A stretch of DNA of 23,664 nucleotides from a virus (IMGVR_UViG_3300008012_000200:1-23664); one strand, 5' to 3'; positions 6,802 through 14,754 are shown, counted from the stretch's first letter. A program made the numbers and translations. The notes: generated by a model from the letters alone, not told the origin.

Positions 6802-7875
6802 ATGACAAAACCATTTGATATAACAAAATTTAGAAAAAATATTACAAAATCAATACAAGGATTAGGTCTAGGATTTAATGATCCCACAGACTGGATCTCA
6901 ACAGGTAACTTCGCATTGAACTATCTCATATCGGGAGATTTCAATAAGGGTATTCCGTTAGGCAAAGTATCTGTGCTGGCAGGCGAATCAGGAGCGGGTA
7001 AATCCTACATCGCTTCAGGCAACATCATCAAGAACGCACAGGCACAGGGCATCTATGTGATACTGGTGGACACAGAGAATGCTCTAGATGAGAGTTGGCT
7101 ACAGGCATTAGGAGTGGACACATCAGAAGACAAATTATTAAAACTATCCATCTCCATGGTGGACGATGTGGCGAAGACCATTTCAGAATTCATGAAAGGC
7201 TACAAGGAAGAACACGCGGAGAACCGAGAAGGTGCTCCTAAGATACTTTTCGTGATCGACTCTCTGGGTATGTTGTTGACTCCCACAGATGTCAATCAGT
7301 TCGAAGCGGGAGAGATGAAAGGTGATCTGGGAAGAAAACCCAAGGCACTGACAGCACTGGTGCGTAACTGTGTGAATATGTTTGGATCCTATAACGTGGG
7401 ATTAATAGCAACCAATCACACATATGCTTCGCAGGATATGTTTGATCCTGATGACAAGATCTCGGGCGGACAGGGATTCATCTATGCTTCGAGTATAGTG
7501 ATAGCAATGAAGAAGTTAAAACTCAAAGAGGATGAGGCAGGCAATAAGGTATCCGAAGTAAGAGGTATACGAGCCGCTTGTAAAGTAATGAAAACTCGAT
7601 ATGCCAAACCCTTTGAAAGTGTACAGGTGAAAATTCCATATGACACAGGCATGGATCCATACTCTGGATTGGTAGATCTATTTGAGAAAAAGGGTCTATT
7701 GAAACAGACAGGAAATCGTTTAAAATATGTGGATTTCAAAGGTAAGGAAATGATAGAGTTCCGAAAAAACTGGACTGGTGATAAATTAGACATAGTTATG
7801 GCAGACTTCCATAACATCAAAGAACCAGAAACAGAACAGGAGAACAAGCAGGATGGAGAATCGAATGACGCATGA
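6802..7875 (+). CDS. uvsX: UvsX RecA-like recombinase
   Basis: This is the strand-exchange ATPase that forms filaments on single-stranded DNA and drives recombination-dependent replication and repair. The 357-aa protein compares with 391 aa in T4. The RecA core is clear: Walker A G-E-S-G-A-G-K-S at 61-68, an E-N-A-L-D-E segment at 92-97 corresponding to the RecA catalytic Glu region, Walker B I-L-F-V-I-D-S at 148-154, and a T-N-H-T segment at 204-207 followed by the DNA-binding loop region around G-G-Q-G at 222-225. The acidic, Gln/Glu-rich C-terminus (about 340-357) is typical. The start follows the hairpin at 6750-6787 without an obvious Shine-Dalgarno sequence. Its 3' end overlaps the next gene by 23 nt, so the two are translationally linked. 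Confidence 0.96.
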   Translation: MTKPFDITKFRKNITKSIQGLGLGFNDPTDWISTGNFALNYLISGDFNKGIPLGKVSVLAGESGAGKSYIASGNIIKNAQAQGIYVILVDTENALDESWLQALGVDTSEDKLLKLSISMVDDVAKTISEFMKGYKEEHAENREGAPKILFVIDSLGMLLTPTDVNQFEAGEMKGDLGRKPKALTALVRNCVNMFGSYNVGLIATNHTYASQDMFDPDDKISGGQGFIYASSIVIAMKKLKLKEDEAGNKVSEVRGIRAACKVMKTRYAKPFESVQVKIPYDTGMDPYSGLVDLFEKKGLLKQTGNRLKYVDFKGKEMIEFRKNWTGDKLDIVMADFHNIKEPETEQENKQDGESNDA

Positions 7876-8092
7876 TCAAATTGAAGAAATTTGGACATCT
7901 GTTGCAAACTATATTCCCGAACGAGTAAAACTAGACTGTGCAGTTGACTACGTAAAAACTTTATTAGATCAAGGAATTGAGACGAGAGTATTAAAGGCCG
8001 CCGGCGAGCACGACGATAGACTAGAACAAGCAATTAGTATTGTTTTAGAAGACTCGTACGAGGAAGAAGAAAGTTACTTTGAAGAAGAATGA
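7853..8092 (+). CDS. small acidic conserved phage protein between uvsX and uvsY
   Basis: This encodes 79 aa if translation begins at 7853, or 75 aa from the ATG at 7865. The stop overlaps the uvsY start as ATGA at 8089-8092, and the start lies inside the end of uvsX. The protein is predicted to be helical, with a Y-I-P-E-R-V-K-L-D-C-A-V-D-Y-V-K-T-L-L motif in the first half and a strongly acidic end (E-E-E-E-S-Y-F-E-E-E). Small proteins of this kind, with a conserved 'N-Y-I-P-(D/E)-(K/R)' segment, are common next to recombination genes in marine T4-like phages, as far as I recall. Their function is unknown. Sandwiched in a translationally coupled uvsX-uvsY series, it may be a recombination accessory factor, but that is inference from position. 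Confidence 0.8.
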   Translation: MENRMTHDQIEEIWTSVANYIPERVKLDCAVDYVKTLLDQGIETRVLKAAGEHDDRLEQAISIVLEDSYEEEESYFEEE

Positions 8093-8547
8093 GTTGGTAC
8101 TCGGACATAAGCAAGGATCTTAGTAAGATTCCAAGTTGTATCCAACATTATTATAATGAGTTAGAACAGGCTCGTAAGGAAGTGGGCATATATGGCAATC
8201 TTGAAAAGAACAGTGCCGCAATGCCAGGACAAGTCGAGCATCGTTTCAATCAATTACAGGAAATAGAAGCGATATTAGAATACCTCAATATTGAAAAAAG
8301 ACAATTGAGATCTAAGTATTTTAAAAAATATCTTGAAAACTATCAACGTGCTCTCACATCTAGAGATGTTGAGAAATATGTCGACGGTGAAGCAGATGTT
8401 GTAGATCTAGATAAAATTGTACTCGAGTTTGCCTTACTAAGGAACAAATGGTTGGGCATAATCAAAGGCTTAGATCAGAAACAATGGCAACTTACCAATA
8501 TCGTTAAATTACGAGTAGCGGGAATGGAAGATGCCTCGGTCAGATAG
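8089..8547 (+). CDS. uvsY: UvsY-like recombination mediator
   Basis: UvsY loads UvsX onto gp32-coated single-stranded DNA and forms a ring-shaped oligomer. This 152-aa protein (137 aa in T4) is all-helical and charged. It has a basic R-Q-L-R-S-K-Y-F-K-K-Y-L-E-N-Y segment near residues 77-91 and the run R-A-L-T-S-R-D-V-E-K-Y-V-D-G-E. Its C-terminal section includes E-F-A-L-L-R-N-K-W-L-G-I-I-K-G-L-D-Q-K-Q-W-Q-L, which I recognise from cyanophage UvsY proteins. It starts with an ATGA overlap from the preceding gene and ends 17 nt inside the HAD gene. The family call rests on this remembered similarity plus the uvsX neighbourhood. Confidence 0.85.
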   Translation: MSWYSDISKDLSKIPSCIQHYYNELEQARKEVGIYGNLEKNSAAMPGQVEHRFNQLQEIEAILEYLNIEKRQLRSKYFKKYLENYQRALTSRDVEKYVDGEADVVDLDKIVLEFALLRNKWLGIIKGLDQKQWQLTNIVKLRVAGMEDASVR

Positions 8548-9160
8548 AATCATACTCACAGACGTCGACGGGGTGCTGTTGGAATGGGAACACCATTTCA
8601 CAAAGTGGATGTTACAACGATCGTACTTTGACGAGAACGGCAGTAGATATTTTCCACACAAATTATTGCCAGACAAACAGAACACATACGAGATGGCAGA
8701 ACGTTTTGGTGTGACCAAAGATGAGATCAGGAAGCACATCAGGGAGTTCAACAGGAGTGCTTGGATGGGCACACAAAGACCCATGCTGGAGTCACAGACT
8801 TGGGTAAAATTACTTCATGCAGAAGGATGGACGTTCATACCTATTACCTCACAGACATCTGACATACCAGCACAGCAATTAAGAAAAAAAAGGCTTGGAG
8901 AGTTGTTCGGTGAAAACGTTTTCCAAAATTACCACATTCTGGGCACGGGTGCCGACAAAGACTCAGCATTAGCGGAGTTTCACAATACCGGGCTGTATTG
9001 GGTCGAGGACAAGCCAAACAACGCTGTAGCCGGGCTCAAATACGGTTTAAAGCCTATATTAATAGACCACCCATACAATCAAGACTTTAATCATCCTGAG
9101 ATCACCAGAGTAAATAATTGGAAAGAAATACACCAAATCCTTAACAAGAAAGTACAATGA
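8531..9160 (+). CDS. HAD-family phosphatase / 5'-nucleotidase-like hydrolase
   Basis: This 209-aa protein shows the HAD superfamily signatures: motif I D11-V-D13-G-V-L near the N-terminus (nucleophile and general acid/base), motif II I-T-S around 105-107, a Lys in A-D-K-D-S near 141-145 that could serve as motif III, and motif IV V-E-D at 158-160. The cap inserted between motifs I and II is helical (residues 20-90). It most resembles the deoxy-5'-nucleotidase or polynucleotide phosphatase-like branch found in phages. The substrate cannot be read from the sequence: a nucleotide, a sugar phosphate, or a polynucleotide end are all possible. It is coupled at its end by ATGA to a kinase-nucleotidyltransferase fusion, and this pairing makes a joint role in making an activated small molecule attractive. 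The 5' end overlaps uvsY. Confidence 0.88.
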   Translation: MPRSDRIILTDVDGVLLEWEHHFTKWMLQRSYFDENGSRYFPHKLLPDKQNTYEMAERFGVTKDEIRKHIREFNRSAWMGTQRPMLESQTWVKLLHAEGWTFIPITSQTSDIPAQQLRKKRLGELFGENVFQNYHILGTGADKDSALAEFHNTGLYWVEDKPNNAVAGLKYGLKPILIDHPYNQDFNHPEITRVNNWKEIHQILNKKVQ

Positions 9161-9930
9161 AAAAAATTTTAATAATGGGACTACCCGGGGCAGGAAAATC
9201 ATACCTGGCGGGTATACTAGCACCTATGATCAATGCCGTATGGCTAAATGCAGACAGAGTTAGACAAGAGGCCAATGACTGGGATTTTTCACCGGAGGGT
9301 CGTTCTCGACAGGCAGAACGAATGCGAAGATTGTCGCAAGAGGCTTTAGACAATGGTAAACACGTGATTGCGGATTTTGTGTGTCCTACTCCCAAGACCC
9401 GAGAAGACTTTGGAGCAGATTATACAATCTGGATAGATACAATCACAGAAGGCCGGTTTGAGGACACAAACAAAATGTTCGTACCACCGGAGGAATTTGA
9501 TTTCCGGGTACCTACACAGAATGCGGAGTTGTGGGCAATAAGAAGTGCCAACGACATACAGGAATATGTGTGGGACAATCGCAAACCCACAGCACAGATG
9601 TTGGGTAGATGGCAACCATGGCATGAAGGACATCAGGCGCTGTTCGAGGAGATCATAAAAAAGACTGGGCAGGTCAACATTCAAGTAAGAGATGTACAAG
9701 GTGTAGGCGACAATCCATTTGACTTTGACACAGTGAAGAAGAACATAGATTTGGCACTAGAGAAGGACTATCGAGGAAGATATAAAGTTACACTTGTACC
9801 TAATATCACCAACATATGTTATGGTCGAGGTGTTGGATATAAAATTGAAAATATAGTACTACCAGAAAACATACAAAAAATTTCTGCTACAGACATACGT
9901 AATAGTATGAGACAAAAAGGAGAATTGTAA
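9157..9930 (+). CDS. bifunctional P-loop kinase and nucleotidyltransferase fusion
   Basis: This 257-aa protein has two enzymatic halves. Residues 1-135 are a small P-loop kinase with Walker A G-L-P-G-A-G-K-S at 8-15, a N-A-D-R-V-R segment at 31-36 and a V-I-A-D-F-V strand at 70-75, like adenylylsulfate kinase (CysC) or a similar small-metabolite kinase. Residues about 145-257 are an HIGH-superfamily nucleotidyltransferase: G-R-W-Q-P-W-H-E-G-H at 150-159 contains the H-x-G-H signature, D-N-P-F near 185-188 recalls NMN adenylyltransferases (NadM/NadR/RibL type), and I-S-A-T-D-I-R at 242-248 matches their C-terminal motif. It could phosphorylate and then nucleotidylate one substrate, as bifunctional HldE does for ADP-heptose or NadR does in NAD salvage. 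Its position ahead of many glycosyltransferases favours a donor-activation role, but NAD salvage is a serious alternative. Its stop overlaps the next ATG by one base. Confidence 0.88.
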   Translation: MKKILIMGLPGAGKSYLAGILAPMINAVWLNADRVRQEANDWDFSPEGRSRQAERMRRLSQEALDNGKHVIADFVCPTPKTREDFGADYTIWIDTITEGRFEDTNKMFVPPEEFDFRVPTQNAELWAIRSANDIQEYVWDNRKPTAQMLGRWQPWHEGHQALFEEIIKKTGQVNIQVRDVQGVGDNPFDFDTVKKNIDLALEKDYRGRYKVTLVPNITNICYGRGVGYKIENIVLPENIQKISATDIRNSMRQKGEL

Positions 9931-10610
9931 TGAGTCTACCTGTTTATGTAGGATGGGATTCTCGAGAAGATATATCTTATCAGGTTTGCGAACACTCGAT
10001 TAAAAGAAGAGATCCGGGAGCAACCGTAACTCCATTAAAACAAAAAGACATGAGAGAAACCGGTCTTTATCGAAGAGATATTGATAAACTGGCCTCGACA
10101 GAATTTACATTTACACGTTTCTTCATTCCTTATCTACAAGATTATAAGGGATGGGCCGTGTTCTGTGACTGTGACTTTGTGTGGCAAGTGCCCACAACAG
10201 AACTGGAACAGTACTGCGATGATTCCAAGGCGGTGGTATGTGTGCAACACGATTATACTCCAAAAGAAGGAATCAAAATGGACGGGCAGGTGCAGACGGT
10301 ATATCCAAGAAAGAACTGGAGTTCGATGGTACTTTGGAACTGTGCTCATCCTAAAAATAAATTGTTAACACCAGAATTATTAAATCAAGAAACCGGAGCA
10401 TTTTTACATCGTTTCCAATGGTTAGACGATTCAGAGATAGGGTCGTTACCACACGTTTACAACTGGCTGGTAGGCTGGTACAAGGAACCCAAAGACGGTG
10501 CACCAAAGATACTACACTACACCGAGGGTGGACCTTGGTTTGATGGTTATAGAGATTGTGAGTACGCCGATGTTTGGAAGAAAGAAATTATAAATTTGTT
10601 TAGTAGTTAA
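9930..10610 (+). CDS. GT8-like glycosyltransferase
   Basis: This 226-aa GT-A-type enzyme is predicted to move a sugar from a nucleotide donor using a divalent metal. The DxD motif is D80-C-D82 in V-F-C-D-C-D-F-V-W. A late His in I-L-H-Y-T-E-G-G-P-W-F (H196) corresponds to the second metal-contact region of GT8 glycogenin/LgtC-like enzymes. An N-terminal Y-V-G-W-D-S-R-E strand (6-13) fits the nucleotide-binding start of a GT-A fold. Proteins of this compact type are common in marine T4-like phages. No membrane anchor is present, so it is predicted to be cytoplasmic. It joins both neighbours by one-base TAATG overlaps, indicating co-translation with the kinase-nucleotidyltransferase and the oxygenase. 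Donor and acceptor are unknown. Confidence 0.87.
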   Translation: MSLPVYVGWDSREDISYQVCEHSIKRRDPGATVTPLKQKDMRETGLYRRDIDKLASTEFTFTRFFIPYLQDYKGWAVFCDCDFVWQVPTTELEQYCDDSKAVVCVQHDYTPKEGIKMDGQVQTVYPRKNWSSMVLWNCAHPKNKLLTPELLNQETGAFLHRFQWLDDSEIGSLPHVYNWLVGWYKEPKDGAPKILHYTEGGPWFDGYRDCEYADVWKKEIINLFSS

Positions 10611-11374
10611 TGAACTTAGATATTTTACAAAATTTAAAAAGCAACGATATTCATCAAAAACCATATCCATATTTGTATATTGAAAATGCATTACCAATAG
10701 AGACATACGAAAAATTATACGAAAATTTTCCGGTTGAAGAAATAAAAAATAAAACTAAACTGATCGAAAACCATACACATAGATTATTTTCCGATGATGT
10801 ATTGAATAAAAACATAGCAAATATTCCAAGTATATGGAAGGATTTTTTTGAGTATCATACCAGCCAAGAGTTCTATAACAAAGTGCTTAATCTATTTCCA
10901 AACTCGTTCAATGATAAATTTAAAAACCAAAAGGTGAGAATTAGAGGAACGGCAGGAGCAGATGACGACAAGATAGTAACAGATACTCAATTTGTTATAC
11001 ACAGACCACACGAAACAACAACAAGAACAACGCACCTTGACAATCCATTAGAAATGTATGCAGGGTTATTTTATCTCAGGCAGAGAGGCGATAATGGTAA
11101 AGGTGGAGAATTTCAAATATATGAAACGGATGAAATCACTCAAGTATATTTTAAGTCCGGGAGAGAAATATTAGACAATCAGCCTAGAAAACTGATCAGG
11201 ACTATTCCTTATAAAGAAAATAGTTTTGTTATGTTTATTAATACAAACAAATCCACACACGGTGTCACTCCCAGAACAAAAACATTGTACGACAGACTCA
11301 GTATAAACATTATTGCCGAAATAGAACGTAGAAAAGATAAGCCGTTGTTTATGCTTGAGGAGATTGAAAGATAA
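10610..11374 (+). CDS. 2-oxoglutarate/Fe(II)-dependent oxygenase
   Basis: This 254-aa protein carries the double-stranded beta-helix signatures of the 2OG-Fe(II) oxygenases: the iron ligands H142-x-D144 in T-H-L-D-N-P, the distal H217 in S-T-H-G-V-T, and the 2OG-binding R229 in Y-D-R-L-S-I-N. The region between has the expected strands (A-G-L-F-Y-L near 151-156, G-G-E-F near 165-168, F-V-M-F near 206-209). Such enzymes hydroxylate proline, lysine, sugars or nucleobases. Within this island a hydroxylation that prepares an attachment site for sugar, or tailoring of the sugar itself, is plausible but unproven. The gene is AT-richer than the recombination genes. Its 3' end overlaps the oppositely oriented methyltransferase gene by 26 nt. 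Confidence 0.9.
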   Translation: MNLDILQNLKSNDIHQKPYPYLYIENALPIETYEKLYENFPVEEIKNKTKLIENHTHRLFSDDVLNKNIANIPSIWKDFFEYHTSQEFYNKVLNLFPNSFNDKFKNQKVRIRGTAGADDDKIVTDTQFVIHRPHETTTRTTHLDNPLEMYAGLFYLRQRGDNGKGGEFQIYETDEITQVYFKSGREILDNQPRKLIRTIPYKENSFVMFINTNKSTHGVTPRTKTLYDRLSINIIAEIERRKDKPLFMLEEIER

Positions 11375-12047
11375 GTTCGCTCATTGCTTTTTTACGAACA
11401 CGATTGATATATATTTTATAACCTCGATCGACAAAAGTTTTACACATATTTTCCATTTTTTGTAAACCTTCTTCCTGTGTATTACCTAAATTTAACTCTA
11501 TTTCGGTTATCCAATAATTAAATTTAATTTCATTATCTAGTAGTTCTTTTGAAAAATCCTCCCATACTCCCTCGATATCTGTTTTAATAATATCCGCAGA
11601 TTCCCAACCTACTTTTTTTAAACAAGATGTTAAACTCAGACACTGTACAGATATTTCATCTCTCTCGTGTTCTTCTAAATGATTGTTATGTAACGAATAA
11701 CTTGCTCCCCATTTGTCCTTTCTTACATAGAACTTCATTATAGAATCTTCTTTTGCATATGCTATAGGAAAAAAATTCATTTGTTTTTTATTTGTCCAGT
11801 CATGATTTTGCCAATGATCTATAGCAACAGGGGATGGATCAAAAAGTTTTATTTGTAAATTTTTATTATCATCGCATAACAAATTTTCAAATTTTGTATC
11901 ATTGTTTACTCCAAAACTTAAAACAGTTGACGAATTTGCAACCACATCCTGAGGCAAGTAATAATTCCTATATTGTTTCCACGAATGCCTAGAACAATAT
12001 GTGTCTTCTATTCTACGTAATTCACTTAATATTTGTTCTTTGTTCAT
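11349..12047 (-). CDS. FkbM-like SAM-dependent methyltransferase
   Basis: This 232-aa Rossmann-fold methyltransferase has a motif I strand V-L-S-F-G-V-N-N-D at 42-50, an acidic end of the next strand L-F-D-P-S-P at 68-73 (ribose contact), and the characteristic K-T-D-I-E-G at 155-160 that marks FkbM-type enzymes. The family typically O-methylates sugars or polyketide hydroxyls, which fits a sugar-tailoring role beside glycosyltransferases. It is the last gene of a three-gene minus-strand operon (starts at 13670, 12864 and 12047) and begins 26 nt inside its upstream neighbour. Its 3' end runs into the convergent oxygenase gene. Motif I has N-N-D where G-x-G is common, as is usual in the FkbM-like phage branch, so activity is likely but not certain. 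Confidence 0.85.
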   Translation of the reverse strand: MNKEQILSELRRIEDTYCSRHSWKQYRNYYLPQDVVANSSTVLSFGVNNDTKFENLLCDDNKNLQIKLFDPSPVAIDHWQNHDWTNKKQMNFFPIAYAKEDSIMKFYVRKDKWGASYSLHNNHLEEHERDEISVQCLSLTSCLKKVGWESADIIKTDIEGVWEDFSKELLDNEIKFNYWITEIELNLGNTQEEGLQKMENMCKTFVDRGYKIYINRVRKKAMSELIFQSPQA

Positions 12048-12864
12048 ATAAGCCTTTCCATGCGGTGCCGTTTTTCATTTCTTGTAAATTAAATGATCTA
12101 TTCGCTAACGAATAAAGCCACGGTTCTCTTTCCGTATATTTAGGTGTTTCTATTTTTGTGAAGTCATGTTCTGAAATTGGTGCTCCTGCACACGCTATCG
12201 GGTCTGTGAAGATTGGTACACCGTTCCTCACACTTTCCACAACAGTTGTACTATTAAAAGTGACTGTGGCAAAAATATTTTTCCAATCTACTGGTCCTTT
12301 GTGATTGGTTGGTTTGTCAATTTTAATTGTTGCTCCGTATTGGTCTTTTTTAATTTCGGGATTGTAAGGTTTTTCCCTAACTACAATTTTTCTATCGGTA
12401 TTTTGTTTTAATGTAGCCAATGTTTTTTCTAACCAGTCATGAGCATCAAAAAAATCCATAATGGCATTTGTGGGCGGAAGTACTAAAATGGTATCTCCGT
12501 TTTTTTTCCATGGCATTAATTCTTTGTAAAAAAATTTGTTATATCTATCCGGGCTGGTGTCGTGCCCAATGTTGTAATGCGTGTGAGCATTCCAAACCAG
12601 CCTGAACCAATGTGGTGGTTTATGACAGTTCGCAAAATAACTGTGATCCATGTAAATGAAATCGTGTTTTTGTTCCTGACACCATTTGAAAACATTTCCA
12701 GATCCTGCTAATATTCCATACATGATCAAAACTTCGTTGGGAAGTTTGTTTTCGTCCATTTTTTTGAAATCGTATATAGTTTTATTGCCCGGGGATCCAG
12801 AAACAATAGCATCTACATAAGGCTGTGTCCTGGGTTTTGTGGTGTCTATTCCGGCAACTATCAT
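12022..12864 (-). CDS. KpsS/Kdo-transferase-like glycosyltransferase, paralogue A
   Basis: This 280-aa protein, predicted GT-B-like, resembles capsule polysaccharide transferases of the KpsC/KpsS (Kdo transferase) group. Its C-terminal half has T-I-L-V-L-P-P near 125-131, the basic K-I-V-V-R-E-K-P motif, V-T-F-N-S-T-T-V-V-E-S with V-P-I-F-T-D-P, and a terminal block D-F-T-K-I-E-T-P-K-Y followed by E-P-W-L-Y-S-L-A. The same blocks occur in three other genes of the window (12861-13670, 14703-15716, 17298-18170), so these four form a diverged paralogous family. An N-terminal D-H-S-Y-F segment is also shared in style with paralogue B. There is no signal peptide or membrane segment. It overlaps the downstream methyltransferase by 26 nt and the upstream paralogue by 4 nt, indicating one operon. 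Donor and acceptor are unknown. Confidence 0.8.
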   Translation of the reverse strand: MIVAGIDTTKPRTQPYVDAIVSGSPGNKTIYDFKKMDENKLPNEVLIMYGILAGSGNVFKWCQEQKHDFIYMDHSYFANCHKPPHWFRLVWNAHTHYNIGHDTSPDRYNKFFYKELMPWKKNGDTILVLPPTNAIMDFFDAHDWLEKTLATLKQNTDRKIVVREKPYNPEIKKDQYGATIKIDKPTNHKGPVDWKNIFATVTFNSTTVVESVRNGVPIFTDPIACAGAPISEHDFTKIETPKYTEREPWLYSLANRSFNLQEMKNGTAWKGLYEQRTNIK

Positions 12865-13670
12865 AACAAGTTTAAATCCTTCAATATACTCACTGCCTTT
12901 CCGTTTTCATATTCCTCGGGTGTGAACTGTTGATAGCACAAAGCATAAAGCAGTTTTGCCGGATCTTTGTATTCAGGATCTTCAACTTTTGAAAGATCGG
13001 TGTTACATATAGAAGAAGCAAAACTTTTTTCATGACAAAAAACAGGCACCCTCGTCATTAAAGATTCTATTGCACTTATACTACAACTCGTCACACAACA
13101 ATAGGCATCTTTTAGATCTTCCGATAAAGGAACTTTTGCCTCACTTGGACCGGAGGTTCCTCTACCCCTAGGTTTGACTCTAATCTTGATAGGTCTGTCC
13201 GTGTATTTTTTGATCTCATTTATAGTATCATTCAACCATGTATTATTTTTTAGATATCTATGGATTCCTGCACTACTCGGACATATCAGTATGTGTGATC
13301 CTTTTTTGCCATTATCAACAAATTTTGCATCAAAGGAATTGAATCTATCAGGGGGACAACCTTCGATATATTTTGCATGGATGTTATTCTTACTGAACCT
13401 CCAATAATGGTTATTCGGTGTTAGGTTGGCGTTGTCAAATCTTCCAAAATAAGGTGTGTCCGTAAAAAAATAATCTTGTTTGTTTTTTTCCAACTGGTGT
13501 ATAATGTCTGTGTTGAGATTTACAAGTCCCCAAAATATTGCTGGACTATTGACTGTGATTTCAGCATTGTTTACGATCTGTGTGGGCTCATGCCATGTTT
13601 TTTGTATTCCATTGAACACAGACCAACATTTGCTATTTTGGTTTTCAATAGGAGCGTATATAGACAACAT
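12861..13670 (-). CDS. KpsS/Kdo-transferase-like glycosyltransferase, paralogue B
   Basis: This 269-aa member of the four-copy family is the first gene of the leftward operon. It shares with paralogue A the segments F-F-T-D-T-P-Y-F-G (compare Y-M-D-H-S-Y-F), I-L-I-C-P-S-S, the basic I-K-I-R-V-K-P motif, S-I-S-A-I-E-S with V-P-V-F, and the closing D-L-S-K-V-E-D-P-E-Y block. It is the most changed of the four at the acceptor-side motif: T-S-C-S replaces the F/H-N-S string of A and C. That could mean altered specificity. The divergent 25-nt spacer to the gene at 13696 holds two TATAAT hexamers on this strand. It is predicted to be cytoplasmic, with an ATGA overlap to paralogue A. Confidence 0.8.
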   Translation of the reverse strand: MLSIYAPIENQNSKCWSVFNGIQKTWHEPTQIVNNAEITVNSPAIFWGLVNLNTDIIHQLEKNKQDYFFTDTPYFGRFDNANLTPNNHYWRFSKNNIHAKYIEGCPPDRFNSFDAKFVDNGKKGSHILICPSSAGIHRYLKNNTWLNDTINEIKKYTDRPIKIRVKPRGRGTSGPSEAKVPLSEDLKDAYCCVTSCSISAIESLMTRVPVFCHEKSFASSICNTDLSKVEDPEYKDPAKLLYALCYQQFTPEEYENGKAVSILKDLNLL

Positions 13671-13695
13671 AAACTAATAATTATATTATTATACA
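13671..13695. promoter_or_regulatory. compact divergent promoter region
   Basis: Only 25 nt, nearly all A/T, separate two divergent start codons. On the minus strand two TATAAT hexamers occur at 13688-13693 and 13680-13685. On the plus strand TATTAT lies at 13684-13689, 6 nt before the ATG at 13696. The region is close to palindromic. Transcripts in both directions would have almost no leader. No -35 hexamer can exist outside the flanking coding sequences. Confidence 0.5.
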
Positions 13696-14754
13696 ATGCA
13701 AGTAAAAAACATTCAAGATATTAAATGGTTTGACGAACGGTTTGGAACCATAGATCCTGTATGGGAATATGACATTCCTGGTTATGGTTCGCATAAAACT
13801 TTACCAACTTTTGTCGCAGAATTCAAAGACTGTTTTGTTCATTCCAATCCGGCATTTGTTATTACTAAAGACAAAGAAATAATCACCTCTCATGTTGGCC
13901 CGTTAAATTGGAAAACAAAAAGAAAACCTAAACACGGATGCTGGATTAATTTTGAACAAAATAATATAAATTTAAACATTCCTCAGATCACAAAACAATT
14001 TAACGAGACAAACACATACGTATGGTTACCATTCGAAACTATCAGTGCTAACAATCCATGGCATGTATGGATGGATCTTGTAAGTAAGTTTAGATTATTA
14101 GAAAAAAAATTTAATCGACCTTTCACCGATTATATTTTTATTTTGTCTCAACCTAGTACCTATTTTGAAAAAGTGGCCAAAGAATTATTCCCGAATGTAA
14201 AATATATGATCATGCCGGAGAAAACATGTTGGAAATTTAAACACCTGATTTGTCCTAGTATGAGTAATTCTAAAGACGGAGTACTTGTTCCCACGGTACC
14301 GTCTTGGATACATCATAAATTTTCAACAAAATACGAAAACAATAATCGAAAAATTTACATCGACCGAAAATACTCGCCTAGTAGAAGATTAACAAATATT
14401 GACGAGTTAATGATAGCGTTAAAAGGATTTGAAATTGTCACTATGGAGGATCTCACAATCAAACAACAAATGAATATATTTGCATCAGCATCGGTTATTG
14501 TTTCGACCCACGGAGCAGGACTAGTTAATTTATTATGGTGTAAAAAAGGAACAAAAATAATCGAGATAACACACGAAGATAGTAATAAAAAAGTCTATCC
14601 CGGACTCAGTCTACACATGGGATTACAACACAAAGTATTAATAGGAGAAAAAATTCCTATACCTATGGAATCAAAAGAAAAAAAATTACACAGATTAAAC
14701 GATTACAACGATATCAAATTGGATTCTAAAATTTTATTTTTAAATCTCAAATAA
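13696..14754 (+). CDS. GT61-like glycosyltransferase
   Basis: This 352-aa protein matches the GT61 (DUF563) family by its C-terminal half: K-I-Y-I-D-R-K-Y-S-P-S-R-R-L-T-N around 219-234, F-E-I-V-T-M-E-D-L near 245-253, I-F-A-S-A-S-V-I-V-S-T-H-G-A-G-L-V-N from 261 to 278, and G-T-K-I-I-E-I at 285-291. GT61 enzymes include plant xylosyltransferases and EOGT, and the bacterial and phage members work on glycans of unknown structure. The N-terminal half has an H-V-W-M-D segment near 123-127. There is no signal peptide, unlike the eukaryotic secretory members, so it should be cytoplasmic. It is transcribed away from paralogue B, and its last 52 nt overlap the convergent paralogue C gene. Confidence 0.88.
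   Translation: MQVKNIQDIKWFDERFGTIDPVWEYDIPGYGSHKTLPTFVAEFKDCFVHSNPAFVITKDKEIITSHVGPLNWKTKRKPKHGCWINFEQNNINLNIPQITKQFNETNTYVWLPFETISANNPWHVWMDLVSKFRLLEKKFNRPFTDYIFILSQPSTYFEKVAKELFPNVKYMIMPEKTCWKFKHLICPSMSNSKDGVLVPTVPSWIHHKFSTKYENNNRKIYIDRKYSPSRRLTNIDELMIALKGFEIVTMEDLTIKQQMNIFASASVIVSTHGAGLVNLLWCKKGTKIIEITHEDSNKKVYPGLSLHMGLQHKVLIGEKIPIPMESKEKKLHRLNDYNDIKLDSKILFLNLK

Noticed and set aside
7482-8033. 183-codon open frame on the minus strand
   Set aside because: It lies antisense to the well-supported end of uvsX and the following small gene, shows no recognisable motif, and its composition reads like a mirror of those genes.
13476-13724. Plus-strand open frames of 65-82 codons around the divergent promoter
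   Set aside because: They lie opposite the start of glycosyltransferase paralogue B, whose family motifs are clear, and their translations are low-complexity hydrophobic shadows.
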